From positions 992,001 through 1,056,000 of the forward strand of contig OZ176057.1 of the NCBI GenBank assembly GCA_964247055.1: a DNA stretch of 64,000 nt, given 5' to 3'. Position numbers and translations under genes: made by a program. Shown here in pieces: positions 47,501-56,878 of the stretch. The notes under the pieces were generated by a model, which worked only from the letters and a program-made list of their open reading frames with translations, was not told the origin of the DNA and made no database searches. This stretch comes from Paragordius varius. Lineage: Eukaryota > Nematomorpha. Each line of letters begins with the position of its first letter. The stretch's first letter is position 1.

Positions 47501-50240
47501 AAATTATGAGTTAAATTAGCTGCACGAAAATAGATAATTTATTTTTAGGGTAAATCTGAATTGTTTGAGTTAAAGTGTTCGGGGCGGGGTAATCAAAAAT
47601 TATTTTTTTATTTCATGGTGTAAAAAATCTCCCTTGAAAGATATTAATGGACAGTAAAGATTTAAAAACTATACAAACGTATAAACTAAAAGCAAAATAT
47701 TTGTTTAAAAAGTACAAACTAACTTTTTTTAAACCTAAGTTTTTGAATCAATTACTTACAATGTTAAATGTATAATTGATTGTGTAATCAGTTCACATCT
47801 CAAATGATTGCTTTTTTTATTTAATAGAATAAAATTCAAATGTCTAAAATAAATCCCTATATATTATAAATATAAATTTTATATTATTCGGATATTGTGT
47901 ATTACAAATTATTCATTAGTAATTAAAATATCAAATCCATATTTATATAAATATAAATTTTATATTATTCGGATAATGTGTCTAATAAATTATTTATTAG
48001 TAATTGTTAAAATTGTTTAAAATGCTATTATCATGTTTAAAGGGCAAGCACACAAAAGCAAGCAAATGATAAAATTAATTAAATTTGGCATCCAATTTTT
48101 ATTTGTTAAAAAAAGGTTTGAAAAGTCAATAGTTTATTACCAAATTATAGATGAAGGGTTACTTATTTCACACTATAGTTAGGCAATTTGCAACACACAC
48201 TAGTGTATGGAAATAAACAAAAAAATGTTGAATAAACAATATTTTCCTTTCTTTTTTTCCATCCAATACTCCTGTATTGCATATTGTCCAACTATAGTGT
48301 AAACCATTAAAATAATATACTTCTTTGTAAATGTTAGACTGTAGAAATATCATAATTCAGTAAAAATAGTTTAAAACTCTTAAATAAGTAGCCCAATATC
48401 TATATTTGCATAAAAAATTCCAATGTAAAATGATTGAAATTTATATTGTTTAAAGGTTATAAACTTATTTTCATAATTTCAAATGTGATTAACATTAACT
48501 AACGCATTTTTAAAGATATTAATTTAAATTCTTGTTAAATTTATTAATTTAATTAAATCCAAAATTTTGGATACATGGTAGTATCTTTTTCAATGGATTA
48601 ACTAAAATCAAAAAATATATAATATTGATGTGCAGTAAAAATTGAAATTATACAGTCAAAATGTAAAAATATAAAGATAAAATTATTTTTCAAAAAACAA
48701 CCATATAAAAACATTCAATTACAATCGTTAATATATAATTGATTATGTTACCAAATATCTTTTCTATATTTAGTTTGTGGTTCGATGAGTTTTATTTAAA
48801 AAAGTATGATTATGTCTTTTTACAAAAATATTTGTTTCATTATTTTCAAGTTTTGTCCTTATTATAATTTCAAATTTTACTGTAATAATAATAATATACT
48901 TAAACAAAATTTTTTTTACAAAAAAAATAAATTATATAATAAAATTTTTTACAAAAAAATAAATTATTTACCGCTCGATTAAGACGGATAGATAGGATAG
49001 TGTTGGCATAGTTATAACTGCAAATTTCCGTATTCTTTTTGTAATGATAAACTTTAAGTTTGCGTGGTGCACAGGCTGAAACCAGAACTATTAGGCTACT
49101 TGAAAAAAGCCGCTCAATTATAACCGTGTCTTCCTCTAGAAAAAAAATTTAAAAGTTTGGTAATTAACACTCAACAGTTATTTTCATTTAACAACGTAAT
49201 TTTTTTACCAACACTTTAAGATTATTACATATTTAAATTATACTATAAAAACTTTTTTAACTCAACACTTTTTCATTTATATACGACATACTTTCATTTA
49301 GCAATTTACCCGAACTATATAATTTTTTTAATCAAGCAATTTAATTGATCTAAAAATAATCAGAAAAAAATTTTAAGCATTTAATGTTTAGAAGTATTTT
49401 CGCTTAATTTTTTATAAATTGATGTGTTTTTTAATTCATAAAGTTTTAGGTCTAAAAAAGTATTTTAGAAATCAAACATTTTAGATATTTTAAGAAATAA
49501 GGAAAACGATGAAATAAAATTTAAGATTAGGGAGTTATACATGACTGAAACTTATAACATGTTGAAATGTGATAAATTTTAAAGAGGTTAAAAGTGATCA
49601 GTTTAATAAATATTGTGTAGTTTAAATAAAAAAATGATTTTGATTTGTAAAATATGGAATTTGATTGGAGAAATGTTGTTTTAAATTAAAAGAGTTAAGC
49701 TGTTTCTTTTCAAAAAAGTATTTAAAAGTATATTTTTTCTTATTAATCTTCCTAGTTTTTTATTTCAAAACAGTGTCAAATATTTTATATAAAAATGATG
49801 GGGGAAATTTAATTAAATTATACAAATTCTTTAGCCATTTAGTCCCATATACAAAATTTATGTATATATAAAACATATAATATTTCGAATTTTTTTTGGC
49901 TTAATACTGACAAATTGGTATATAATTTTTTAAGCTAGTTATTGAAGTTAGTGGTGTTTAAATGGTAAAATGTAGGATTTAAGAAATAAATTAAAATGTA
50001 TATATTCATAAATATACATTTATCTAATGTTTTAACAATTAAACCCTAAGTTAAGTAATGGAATGTCAAAGGTTTACTTAATTCGTATATTGGATCAAGT
50101 TGTTTTTCTAAACTGTTTAATGAAAATATTTTCGCTCCATTTTTAGTTCCAATGGCCAATGAACTATAAATTATTTTATCATATTTTACGTTTGCATCTT
50201 GATTAAAACTCACATATCGAATATCCTCCAAATAAGACAT
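28591..50240 (-). CDS. WIPI1/WIPI2 (Atg18): WIPI1/2 (Atg18-type) PROPPIN autophagy protein, whole gene
   Basis: Eleven exons join to 1968 nt, 655 residues plus stop, with all ten junctions in phase. PROPPINs are seven-bladed WD beta-propellers that bind PI3P on the phagophore and recruit the lipidation machinery. Blade-by-blade matches are clear: VSFNQDANV and [15 protein letters not shown] (1), [11 protein letters not shown] and [12 protein letters not shown] (2), [20 protein letters not shown] (3), [20 protein letters not shown] (4), [13 protein letters not shown] (5), [12 protein letters not shown] with the lipid-binding FRRG at 271-274, [12 protein letters not shown] (6), [20 protein letters not shown] (7). 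The family is usually about 450 residues; the extra 200 lie in Asn/Ser/Thr-rich insertions in exons 3, 7, 8, 9 and 10 and in a long C-terminal tail. Introns reach 6.5 kb and are loaded with transposons. Confidence 0.95.
28828..28863. repeat. TA microsatellite at the WIPI exon 11 acceptor
   Basis: TA run separating the acceptor of exon 11 from the adjacent family 1 element. Confidence 0.88.
28859..29150. mobile_element. 21-bp-period family 1 element
   Basis: TATCATTTACAATTCAATTC to GTGAACTGTAAATGATATA, with TA microsatellites on both sides (28828-28863, 29146-29174). Confidence 0.78.
29247..29505. mobile_element. 21-bp-period family 1 element
   Basis: AACATTTACAGTTCAAATTA to AGGGTGTGAATTGTTAAAAA; worn right end followed by a TA run at 29514-29551. 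Confidence 0.65.
29514..29551. repeat. TA microsatellite
   Basis: TA run beside the preceding element. Confidence 0.85.
30284..30568. mobile_element. 21-bp-period family 1 element
   Basis: TATACCATTTACAGTTCAAT to GGTAAATTTGAATTGATATA; two units on the left. Confidence 0.7.
30947..31138 (-). CDS. WIPI1/WIPI2 (Atg18): WIPI exon 10
   Basis: Residues 518-580. After a polar insertion it gives [20 protein letters not shown] then [14 protein letters not shown], matching the last propeller blade (RLLVGAADGYLYMYNLDP in vertebrates). Acceptor TTAATTTTAG, donor AA|GTGATT. Confidence 0.9.
31251..31429. mobile_element. Family A MITE
   Basis: CAGATGCATTTTATTAGTTC to TTAAAATGTATACTACTG with TA on both sides; inner TTGTTGTTTTTTCCATACAC kept. 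In WIPI intron 9. Confidence 0.75.
31554..32069. mobile_element. 21-bp-period element, subfamily GGACCAACTTG
   Basis: TATACCATTTGCACTTCAAT to CTTGAAGTGCAAATTGTATA. Units such as GTCCTTGAACATTTCAAGTT are unlike family 1 but have the same period and the same outermost bases. The end fragment at 1-127 belongs here; 32510-32780 looks like a worn relative. Fills most of WIPI intron 9. Confidence 0.72.
32175..32463 (-). CDS. WIPI1/WIPI2 (Atg18): WIPI exon 9, Asn-rich insertion
   Basis: Residues 422-516, mostly an Asn/Thr/Ser-rich insertion ([18 protein letters not shown]..) that ends [12 protein letters not shown], equivalent to NICSLATI before the last blade. Acceptor CATATCATTAG, donor GA|GTAAGT. 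Confidence 0.85.
33120..33410. mobile_element. Family E MITE
   Basis: Right arm AAGTTTTGTCCGTATAATTC then CAATTTTTACTG and TA; left arm worn (ATAATAAATTGAAATTTTTA). In WIPI intron 8. Confidence 0.6.
34010..35810. repeat. Satellite array derived from WIPI exon 8
   Basis: About ten units, 140-225 bp each, marked by a CCAATCACGAGATTAG-like core near 34050, 34219, 34441, 34666, 34873, 35042, 35248, 35387, 35546 and 35745. The last of these is the 3' part of WIPI exon 8 itself. Read on the minus strand the units show decayed versions of [14 protein letters not shown] and [10 protein letters not shown] and several keep the following donor (ATTAGTAAGTAAC). Units around 34172-34625 are almost identical, so expansion went on recently. 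Confidence 0.85.
35726..35976 (-). CDS. WIPI1/WIPI2 (Atg18): WIPI exon 8
   Basis: Residues 338-420: a low-complexity stretch, then [20 protein letters not shown] and [20 protein letters not shown], matching [29 protein letters not shown]. Acceptor ACTTTGTAG; donor ATTA|GTAAGT. Its 3' third is the founder unit of the neighbouring satellite. Confidence 0.9.
36035..36220. mobile_element. Family A MITE
   Basis: CAGTATGTATGCATTTTAAT to CATTAAAATGCATACTG, TA on both sides; about 58 bp upstream (in transcript sense) of the exon 8 acceptor. Confidence 0.8.
36700..36879 (-). CDS. WIPI1/WIPI2 (Atg18): WIPI exon 7
   Basis: Residues 278-336: [20 protein letters not shown] then [15 protein letters not shown], the sixth blade ([14 protein letters not shown]), followed by a polar insertion. 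Acceptor CTTTTTAG, donor AG|GTAGGA. Confidence 0.92.
37849..39249. mobile_element. 1.4-kb fold-back element with 21-bp end arrays
   Basis: Left end TATACCATTTCCCAGTCTAA, right end TTAGACTGGGAAATGGTATA. Each arm (about 37849-38277 and 38853-39249) begins with roughly ten units of CCCAGTCAATCGAAACGTTT plus one base and continues with about 200 bp of non-repetitive sequence; arms are near-complementary over about 400 bp. The core contains a nested hAT-type MITE. All open frames in the arrays are products of the 21-bp period. No transposase is present. Confidence 0.85.
38407..38688. mobile_element. hAT-type MITE nested in the fold-back element
   Basis: AGGGGTGTCTAACC..GCGGGCCGC at the left and GCGGGCCGC..GCGTTGGACACCCG at the right are the imperfect ends of a Charlie-like miniature element. 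I could not establish a clean 8-bp duplication. Confidence 0.6.
39262..41171 (-). mobile_element. RTE-type LINE, copy A (degenerate)
   Basis: Reading leftward from an ATG at 41171 the endonuclease start is clear: [60 protein letters not shown], as in RTE/BovB ORFs. Farther left, antisense of the open frame at 39556-39738 gives reverse-transcriptase C-terminal pieces ([11 protein letters not shown] and KILGITWK equivalents). At about 1.9 kb it is shorter than a whole RTE ORF and carries many stops. It sits in WIPI intron 6 on the same strand as WIPI. Confidence 0.75.
41215..42985 (+). mobile_element. RTE-type LINE, copy B (5' truncated, degenerate)
   Basis: Starts inside the endonuclease ([20 protein letters not shown], then [11 protein letters not shown], then [14 protein letters not shown] and [11 protein letters not shown]), continues through [18 protein letters not shown], a fragment FADDT-like [15 protein letters not shown] of the reverse-transcriptase catalytic loop, and the C-terminal part [45 protein letters not shown]. 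Order and motifs match RTE-clade ORFs. Several frames and stops: inactive. Head-to-head with copy A, only about 45 bp apart. Confidence 0.78.
42998..43308. mobile_element. 21-bp-period family 1 element
   Basis: TATACCATTTACAATTTAAA to ATTTGAACTGTAAATGATAT; two units at each end. Between LINE copy B and WIPI exon 6. Confidence 0.78.
43347..43417 (-). CDS. WIPI1/WIPI2 (Atg18): WIPI exon 6 with the FRRG motif
   Basis: Residues 254-276: [20 protein letters not shown] then GVK. FRRG at 271-274 supplies arginines of the two phosphoinositide sites, so lipid binding should be retained. Acceptor TTTTTTACAG, donor AG|GTAATT. Confidence 0.95.
44447..44539 (-). CDS. WIPI1/WIPI2 (Atg18): WIPI exon 5
   Basis: Residues 223-253: [20 protein letters not shown] then [11 protein letters not shown]. 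Phase decides the acceptor: TATATATAAG|CGG keeps the frame with exon 4, whereas the internal TTGCAG does not. Donor AAG|GTTAAA is weak. Confidence 0.9.
44541..44573. repeat. TA microsatellite at the WIPI exon 5 acceptor
   Basis: TA run directly upstream (transcript sense) of exon 5; the acceptor AG abuts it with no pyrimidine tract. Confidence 0.9.
44828..44949 (-). CDS. WIPI1/WIPI2 (Atg18): WIPI exon 4
   Basis: Residues 183-222: [20 protein letters not shown] then [20 protein letters not shown]. Acceptor GCCGTTATAG, donor TTG|GTAAAT. Confidence 0.93.
44950..46640. other. WIPI intron 3
   Basis: AT-rich; holds the family C MITE at 46203-46424. Otherwise no structure recognised. Confidence 0.5.
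46203..46424. mobile_element. Family C MITE
   Basis: CAGTCATGCATCCTTTATTT to AAAGGATACATGACTC, TA on both sides, with the hairpin centre AACAAGAGCTCTATGGTAAT. Confidence 0.75.
46641..46857 (-). CDS. WIPI1/WIPI2 (Atg18): WIPI exon 3
   Basis: Residues 110-181: [20 protein letters not shown] then [20 protein letters not shown] and a polar insertion with two predicted hydrophobic-free loops. The true start of the exon lies 17 codons before the internal Met that opens a shorter frame. Acceptor TTTCTGTCTAG, donor G|GTAAGT. Confidence 0.93.
46907..47330. mobile_element. 21-bp-period family 1 element with expanded left end
   Basis: Left array of about eight units (CCTTAAACAATTCATATTCA and variants) at 46910-47100; right end AGGGTGAATTTGAATTGTTC. 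Adjoins WIPI exon 3 on its transcript-upstream side. Confidence 0.72.
47333..47583. mobile_element. 21-bp-period family 1 element
   Basis: Begins TACCATTTACACCTCAAATT two bases after the previous copy; right end AGGGTAAATCTGAATTGTTT. Confidence 0.65.
47650..47850. mobile_element. Family E-like MITE, worn
   Basis: Contains ACAAACGTATAAACTAAAAG, TTTGTTTAAAAAGTACAAAC and AATTGATTGTGTAATCAGTT in family E order; ends not preserved. Confidence 0.35.
48152..48330. mobile_element. Family A MITE, ends worn
   Basis: GGGTTACTTATTTCACACTA, TAGTTAGGCAATTTGCAACA and TTCCATCCAATACTCC with the inverted counterpart; terminal CAGTATGC is lost. Confidence 0.65.
48633..48882. mobile_element. Family E MITE
   Basis: CAGTAAAAATTGAAATTATA at the left, TTATAATTTCAAATTTTACTG-like end at the right followed by TA. 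Just downstream (transcript sense) of WIPI exon 2. Confidence 0.7.
48972..49135 (-). CDS. WIPI1/WIPI2 (Atg18): WIPI exon 2
   Basis: Residues 55-109: [20 protein letters not shown] then [20 protein letters not shown] and [14 protein letters not shown], near-identical to vertebrate WIPI. First codon shared with exon 1 (A|AG). Acceptor TTTTTCTAG, donor GCG|GTAAAT. Confidence 0.95.
50078..50240 (-). CDS. WIPI1/WIPI2 (Atg18): WIPI exon 1 with the start codon
   Basis: Residues 1-54: [20 protein letters not shown] then [20 protein letters not shown] and [14 protein letters not shown], matching FNQD..SLAVGTKSGYK of family members. ATG at 50238-50240 is the only in-frame Met near the expected N-terminus. 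Donor A|GTAAAC. Confidence 0.93.
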
Positions 50241-52426
50241 TTAAAAAATTTTCTTTGAACCCTATTCAAAGTTTCATATGTTTTTCAAAATGATTTTGTG
50301 ATTAGGTAAGAATCTCAACATATGAGTAAGGACAATAAAATGGTAAAAACCTCTACATGGCTAAATTTATATTTTTAAATATTTTAATACATATAAATTA
50401 AGTTATATAATATCTAATTTTCTTGGATAAAAAGAACATTATTAAAAGGTTTTTATCACTTGGTAGTATGTAGGACATGGATATATAGCCTAATTTTATA
50501 ATATAATTGGGAGGGTTATTAAGCAAATTATTTTTAATGGCAATTAAAATGAGACTGCGAAAATTATAAAAATTTAACCCAATTAAACTTAGAATAAAAA
50601 TACCCTGAGAAATTGGTAGAAATCTAGTTTTCATGGTAATTGACACGGAGATTATAATTATTTTGTTAAAGTCCATTTATGATAGATGGCATCAGTTAAT
50701 GATGCTTTTGGTTATGGGCCTATGAATATTTAAATATTTATACTATTGTTTTTTTAGAAATTAAAAATCGCAAAATTTGCGCATGTTAAGCTTATCCAAA
50801 AATTTGTTTTAAAGTTGACTGCTTCCTTCCAAAATATCATAATATACATTATTTATATTTAACATATTAATTATAGGGAGTTCTATACATGAGAATAGTA
50901 TTAGGCCAGATTGAAAAAAGCTAATATTAACCATTAACGCGCTTGATTTATAAAATTTGTAAAAAAATCCTGATCTCAATATACCGCCTTTACCATTTTG
51001 ACTTCTTATAAAACGCTACTAAGATAGAAAAAATATATATTATGGTTAAAAAATTTAAATGATTAACTAGAAAAGCAATTTAATAATAGCAGTAAAGGTT
51101 AGATAATGATTTTCAGCTGAGTTTTCAATCTTTTGGTCTATTTAAATTTAGTGAGAAATTAAAAATGCAAATTTGTTATCTAATACAGGAGAAAAAGGTT
51201 TGATGATAAATTATCATTTTATTACACGCTTACTAGCACAATGTCCTCGAAACATAAAAAATAATTGGCTTTGGCCCCTACTATGATTTGAGAAAATTAT
51301 TTAGACTTTTTGGCGAATGGTCTATGTCAGAAAATGGATATACTTGCACATAATTTTCAAATAAAAATTTTTTGATAAAAGCTAAATGCTTCACAGCAAA
51401 AAATATCAGCAAACGGTTACATAAAAAGAATATAAATATATTGAAATTGTGATTTTTAGATGTAGGCTTCCAAAAAATTTTCCGCTATTCTATAATGGGC
51501 CAGTTTTCTCAAAATAACAACCCCGAAAGTGCGAGATAAAAATTTAAATATGTGGTAATTTTGATATCCACGAAAATTATATTTTTTAAAAAGGCATAGT
51601 TTTACAGAAAAATTTAGCAAAATTTAATGAAGCATAGATCATACTATTTTACCTAAGAATAATTGAGTCAAATTTGATTTGGACATTTTACGAGCATTTA
51701 TAAATGCCATACCTTATTAAAACAGGAGCCTTTAAATTAATTATTTAATACTTTTGTGTCACTGATGATTTTATAACGCCAGCTAGTGCATATCTATCTT
51801 ATAAAACGTAACCCTACGGATTAAGCTATACTTTTTATATTTTAATAAACAAAATGCTATATTTTTGACCCTATATTAACATAAAAAGCTGGCATACAAA
51901 AGAATATAGGCTCTTTTAAATTTAAAATAAAAAATTTTAATTATTGACTTGAGTATAGATGAGCTTAAAATCCTTTTATTTGCCTGCTCTACCCCGCAAA
52001 ATGCCATTTTTGCAAATTAAAGTCCGTACAAATAAATACTTTAAACAAATTTTTCGTTGAAGTTATTGTAAATAGTAATAATTTCATGTACTTAACGTAT
52101 CACAAAAGTTTTAATTACCCGCTTTATTTAAATGCCCAACGTATGTTAATTTTTTAAAAAACCTTTAAGACAATTGATTTTTAGATAATTTAAAATATTT
52201 TGCTTATAAAAGTAATAATATATGTTAAGCGTCATTTTTCAATTAGTAGCTAGTTATAGCCCTACCCTGAAATAATGCACCATAACGGAAATTTGATTTA
52301 GAGTTAAAACAATATAATCATGGGAGAAAAGGGAGTATTATTGGTTCTAATGGGAAATAATAATTTTCTTAGCGCTATTCAAAAAGCAGTTGGGTTGGGC
52401 TTTGCATTCTGAAAAATGCGCCAATT
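50241..52426. other. Intergenic, upstream of WIPI
   Basis: AT-rich without a recognisable gene; should contain the WIPI promoter (minus strand), but I see no motif I would defend. 51240-51480 resembles 54080-54360 (AAAGCTAAATGCTTCACAGC versus AAAGCTAAATCCATTCCAAA), an unclassified dispersed repeat. Confidence 0.5.
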
Positions 52427-52716
52427 TGCCATTTACAATTCAAATTCACCCTTGTACAATTTAAATTTACCCTCGAAAAAAATTTAACATTGAACTAATC
52501 AAATTCACAAAAATAAATTATGTGTCTTCGGGCTAATATAACTCATTAATATGAAATATATTTTATGGGATAATTTATTATTTTTTCAGTATTATATTAT
52601 TTTTTTAAAAAACTCATTTTTTATAAATATAAAAAATATAGGTAATTTTAGACTTTAAAAAACATATAATTTAATTTAGGGGGGATTTGTTTAAGGGTGA
52701 ATTTGAAAATGGTATA
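52427..52716. mobile_element. 21-bp-period family 1 element
   Basis: TGCCATTTACAATTCAAATT to GAATTTGAAAATGGTATA. Confidence 0.75.
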
Positions 52717-52749
52717 TATGGATAGTTTTTCCAAAACATTATACCATAT

Positions 52750-52825
52750 ATAATAAAAATTGGTTTCACCCCGTTTAAATAAAGTTGATTTATATTTAGT
52801 TATTGTAAATAATTGATTGTGTTAG

Positions 52826-52859
<34 letters not shown>

Positions 52860-52979
52860 TGTACACACTTTATCATTTCAGCCAATGGTTTATAATATAA
52901 AAATAAATATTTAAAAATTATGGTTGCCTTTTTGAAAAAATATTTGTCCGTTTTGTCCGTATAATTTCAATTTTTACTG
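52750..52979. mobile_element. Family E MITE, right part
   Basis: TATTTGTCCGTTTTGTCCGT then ATAATTTCAATTTTTACTG and TA; left arm absent. Contains a TA microsatellite at 52828-52852. Confidence 0.6.
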
Positions 52980-53996
52980 TAAATTTAGTCATTGTAATTT
53001 GATTTAAAACGCTGGTTTGTTCCAACATTCAGGAGAATTCGCAACAATCTTAAAAATAAATTAGAGCACCTTTTTGAGAAAAATCATCGTACTAATCAAA
53101 AATGGTTTCAGCCTAAAGCAAAAAATTTAGGCGAGTGTTTTTGATTGATTGACCACTAGAAAGGGCTCAAGCCATTTATAAAATGAGCCACAAAATAAAA
53201 ATTATGTGACTTTGAGGAAATTTTCGGTCAAGCTATGATACTATATGAAATTACTAATAATTTTAGGTACCCCGAAAATACAAAATTTAGATAGAAATTT
53301 TAATAATTTTTAGCTGTGGGCATGTTTATATAAATTCAGAACGAATACCTATTTAAGATTTAAATTATGATATAAAATTATGTATTTTTGAAAAAATGGC
53401 TTATGGTATTTTGTGGTATTATGGAAACGGTACCCGTTATAAGATTATAAAATTCTCCTAATTTGAGTCTACTGAAGATTATCACCTCCAAAACTAGATT
53501 AGAAATTTGCTAGCCTTTATATGAGAATAATAGAAATCTTCAGGAACTAATTACACGAAAATGGTTTAAACAATTTATTATATTTTGGCGTAGCTTTTTA
53601 CCTGCAGGCGATTTGTAATAAGCCAAATTTAATAATATGTTTTATAGCATAGGCGCATAGCTAATGTAAAATTGTAAAAAAAATCCAACATTTCGGGGCT
53701 TATTTTCTTTGACAGTTAAACACTTTTAATCGTAAAGGATTACAATATAAAGTAGTTTACACAGAGCGTAATCATGTAAATAAATTACTTTTTTTTGTTT
53801 GGATATTTAATTATTATCAATAGTTCGGATGAAATTCTATTTTTACAATTACTACATTTCAAAATGGTAATAGCTCTGGAACTATATAAAAACTAACAGT
53901 TCTTTTTGAAAATAATAAATATCAAAATTTGCCCTTGAATTTAAAAAATTTCCAAAGTTAATTTTTTTACTATACTATGCGTTAATTTTGTTTTGT

Positions 53997-54060
53997 AAAG
54001 CTACATTCAAAGAAAAAAACGGATGAAAAAAATTTTTCATCGGTTTTTTTCTTTGAATGT
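53997..54060. repeat. Near-perfect hairpin
   Basis: ACATTCAAAGAAAAAAACGG ATGAAAAA pairs with TTTTTCAT CGGTTTTTTTCTTTGAATGT almost without loop; about 28 bp per arm. Confidence 0.8.
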
Positions 54061-54565
54061 GGGTTTAAAAATTTAATGAATAATGGCCTATAACATTCCG
54101 GTAGGGTTATAAAAAATAATCTGATAAAATATATATATTCTGATGGGAAAATGTATCAGGATTATCATGGTGCTTTTGGTTTTATCCTTACGGTCGTAAG
54201 TGCTGCATATGAAAATCATAGAAATTTGCGTCCATTTTTTAAAAAAATTTTTGTTGGTGAAAGCTAAATCCATTCCAAAAAATATTAATATATATTGTAT
54301 ACTACGTATATGAAGTAAAGCAATATTTTTTTAAAACTTAAATTTTTACATGTAGACTGAGTAAGTTACAATATTTTTTTCTCTTCTAAATAGGCTCTCT
54401 TAAAGTAATATCAAAAATGCCCAGATCGTACGATAATTTTTTATATAAGCTAAATCTTGTTATGGATTATTTTTTTTTTAAAAATGCACATCTCTTTTTA
54501 TACCTTCCGATTTTAGATGCAATGTAATAGCTTCAGCAAAATTTATAACAAAACTTTAATATGCA

Positions 54566-54680
54566 ACTTAGAATTAATGGCAATAATGCGTATAAATGTT
54601 TAAAAAATAAATAGTTAATTAAATTATTTACTATTTATTTTTTAAACATCAATACGCATTATTGCCATTAACCCTAACTT
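54566..54680. repeat. Long hairpin
   Basis: TTAGAATTAATGGCAATAAT GCGTATAAATGTTTAAAAAA TAAATAGT is followed, after a short TAATTAAATTATTT spacer, by its near-complement. Arms about 48 bp. May be an unclassified palindromic miniature element. Confidence 0.8.
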
Positions 54681-55261
54681 GATTTATAAATGCGTGACCT
54701 TATTTTTTTATAATATGCAACATCTTAAATATATCAACACTTCCCTACATTTTTATTTTTTTACGTGATCACTTTGGTTCATAGATCAAGCCGATTAAAA
54801 TCTAGAGTCGCAAATACGGATAACTCCGAAAGATAAAAACGGACAGCTGTTATTGAAAGTAAGGGAATTGATATTTTTAACCAAAAAACATACAAGTCAT
54901 TCTTTAAATTTAAGAGAAACCTTTAAAATATGGAATAATCAAAAAAAGAAAAGGTAAATAAATGGGTAGCTTAGTCTAACATAATTAAGTTTAAAATATA
55001 AAATTATCACACACTATTCGTATGTTGACTCTTAGAAACTAAAAATTTTGCAAATCCCGATTGACTCAAACAACTAAAAAATATGAAACGAATTGCTGTT
55101 AAAATGTAGCCTGAAAGCTTTTTTGGTAATATTAACATTGAGCATAATATGGAAATATTTGCCTCTAACATTAATGTTTTTAAAAAAATGTCATAGAGTG
55201 TAAAACAGCATCGTTATTGATAATAAGGCATTTAAATTTATTTCGCACAAAAATAAGGTAA

Positions 55262-55793
55262 TGTGTTCTGGGATTTTATACCACTTCCATTCAAATAAGG
55301 GTATATAAATACCTCAGACAAATTTAAGTTATGATTTTTAAAAAATTACTGATAAAAACTATATAAATATGCCAAAATATCTGAATATTTAAAAAAAAAA
55401 TTCCATGTTAAACTACTTCGAAACCTTTTTTTTACAAAATTTTTGCACATCGTCTTCATTTTGTTTTAAGAGTATAACTAAAATTATTTTTTTATACTAA
55501 ATTATAACATAGATAGAAATAAAAAAGCGGTTTATTTTGTATTATTTTTCAATTTCCATTGCAAACATTTCACATTGGCTAAATTTTTACCTTCCTTTAG
55601 CTTAAAATGAGTATTATCAAGTATTTTGAAAATTTTTTTAATATATTTCGGTTTATTAACGTTATATAAGTGCCATTCGCCATGGTTTTAATTCCTTCCA
55701 TTTTTAAAGATTTTAATTTTAGAGGCATGGGGTATCCAACTACCCCAATTAGAATCGAATGACTAAAATTAATGTGTTGTATCCAAGTGCTAA
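55262..55793. mobile_element. TTAA-type inverted-repeat element, copy in reverse orientation
   Basis: Same block order as 7852-8417 but inverted: GGTATATAAATACCTCAGAC at its left, GGCATGGGGTATCCAACTAC and ATCCAAGTGCTAATAATATC at its right. The shorter open frame on the minus strand here has no coding meaning. Confidence 0.6.
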
Positions 55794-56407
55794 TAATATC
55801 AATAATGATTTGAATAATCATTCCATATTAGTATTTGATTTGTTCATTTCAACCCCTAAATTTAGAAAATATGTTTTTTGGCAATATAAATTTTTGGTGA
55901 ACTCAAAAAACTAATTTTAATATATTAAAAGCTCCCAATTTATAAAATTAATAAGGTTCGGAGTAATGATTCGATATTTGTTATTAACCCACTTAAATGT
56001 TACATGCCAATTTTTATACCAAAAAAAATGTTGTAAATACATGATTATAACGCTTTTTCGTTAGTTAAATATGTTTTTTTTAATAATTACGATTTTATAA
56101 TAAATATCCATTTAATTTTTTTAATTACCAATCATATCTATATTTATAATCAACATTTTTTAAATAAAATTTTAAATTTTACGGGCCACGCGGTAGATAT
56201 TGATTTTTTTACTTTGCGCAAAATACCAATGTATTGATTTGTTGCACAATGCAAAATCGTGTGTGTTTTTATAATGAAACAGTTGTTGTTTTATTTTTTT
56301 CTCCAGATATTACTGTAGTTTAAAAGGCATTCATCCTATATTTTAAATAACAATATTAATAACGTAACTTTGTTTTATTTTTTATCCCAATTACATAAAT
56401 ATTTTAA
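55794..56407. other. 5' flank of the RBFOX gene
   Basis: AT-rich. Presumably 5' UTR or intron of RBFOX; no defensible promoter motif seen. Confidence 0.4.
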
Positions 56408-56878
56408 ATGATGACCACAACTTCAATTCTCGATTCCACAGCGGAAACTAATTCTGGAGAAAACATATCAAATGATACGGATATAAATTCAAAAGTTACA
56501 TGCTCTGAAACTGGCCAGGATATAATTGCTTTAAAAACCAACAAAGTTTCGCCTGTAATTAACAATGTTGCTATTGATGAATTTTATGATGGTAAACTTG
56601 ATTTTAAACAGTCGTCGTCTGCTCCCAATCAAACTCCAAAAAGAACAAGACCAAACGATAATTTACCGGATGATAACGAAAAATTAAATGGCGGAAAAAG
56701 GTTAAAAAAATCAAAGTTGGATTCGCAGGAAGCAAATTGTGATGACGATAAATCAACAAACCAAGGTACAGAAAATATTGATTCAGTGGATAGTGGCAGT
56801 TTTACCAAATTTGACCCGAAAAGCAAGCTTACAACCATTGAAAACAAGGTTGATTTTATCGAAACAGGTGTTAATAAG
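56408..56878 (+). CDS. RBFOX: RBFOX exon 1
   Basis: 157 codons starting at the first of two adjacent ATGs, low-complexity and hydrophilic, containing [13 protein letters not shown] and KRLKKSK. Donor AAG|GTATGT, phase 0. A further upstream coding exon cannot be excluded. Confidence 0.85.

Larger units (their letters stand above)
52980..55261. other. Intergenic with two hairpins
   Basis: No exon or bounded element seen apart from the two hairpins listed separately and the dispersed repeat at 54080-54360. Confidence 0.5.

Noticed and set aside
50398-50676. 92-codon minus-strand frame upstream of WIPI
   Set aside because: AT-driven hydrophobic frame with no family match or splice link to WIPI exon 1.
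56629-56847. Minus-strand frame of 72 codons, and 57751-57957 likewise
   Set aside because: Antisense shadows of RBFOX exons 1 and 2.
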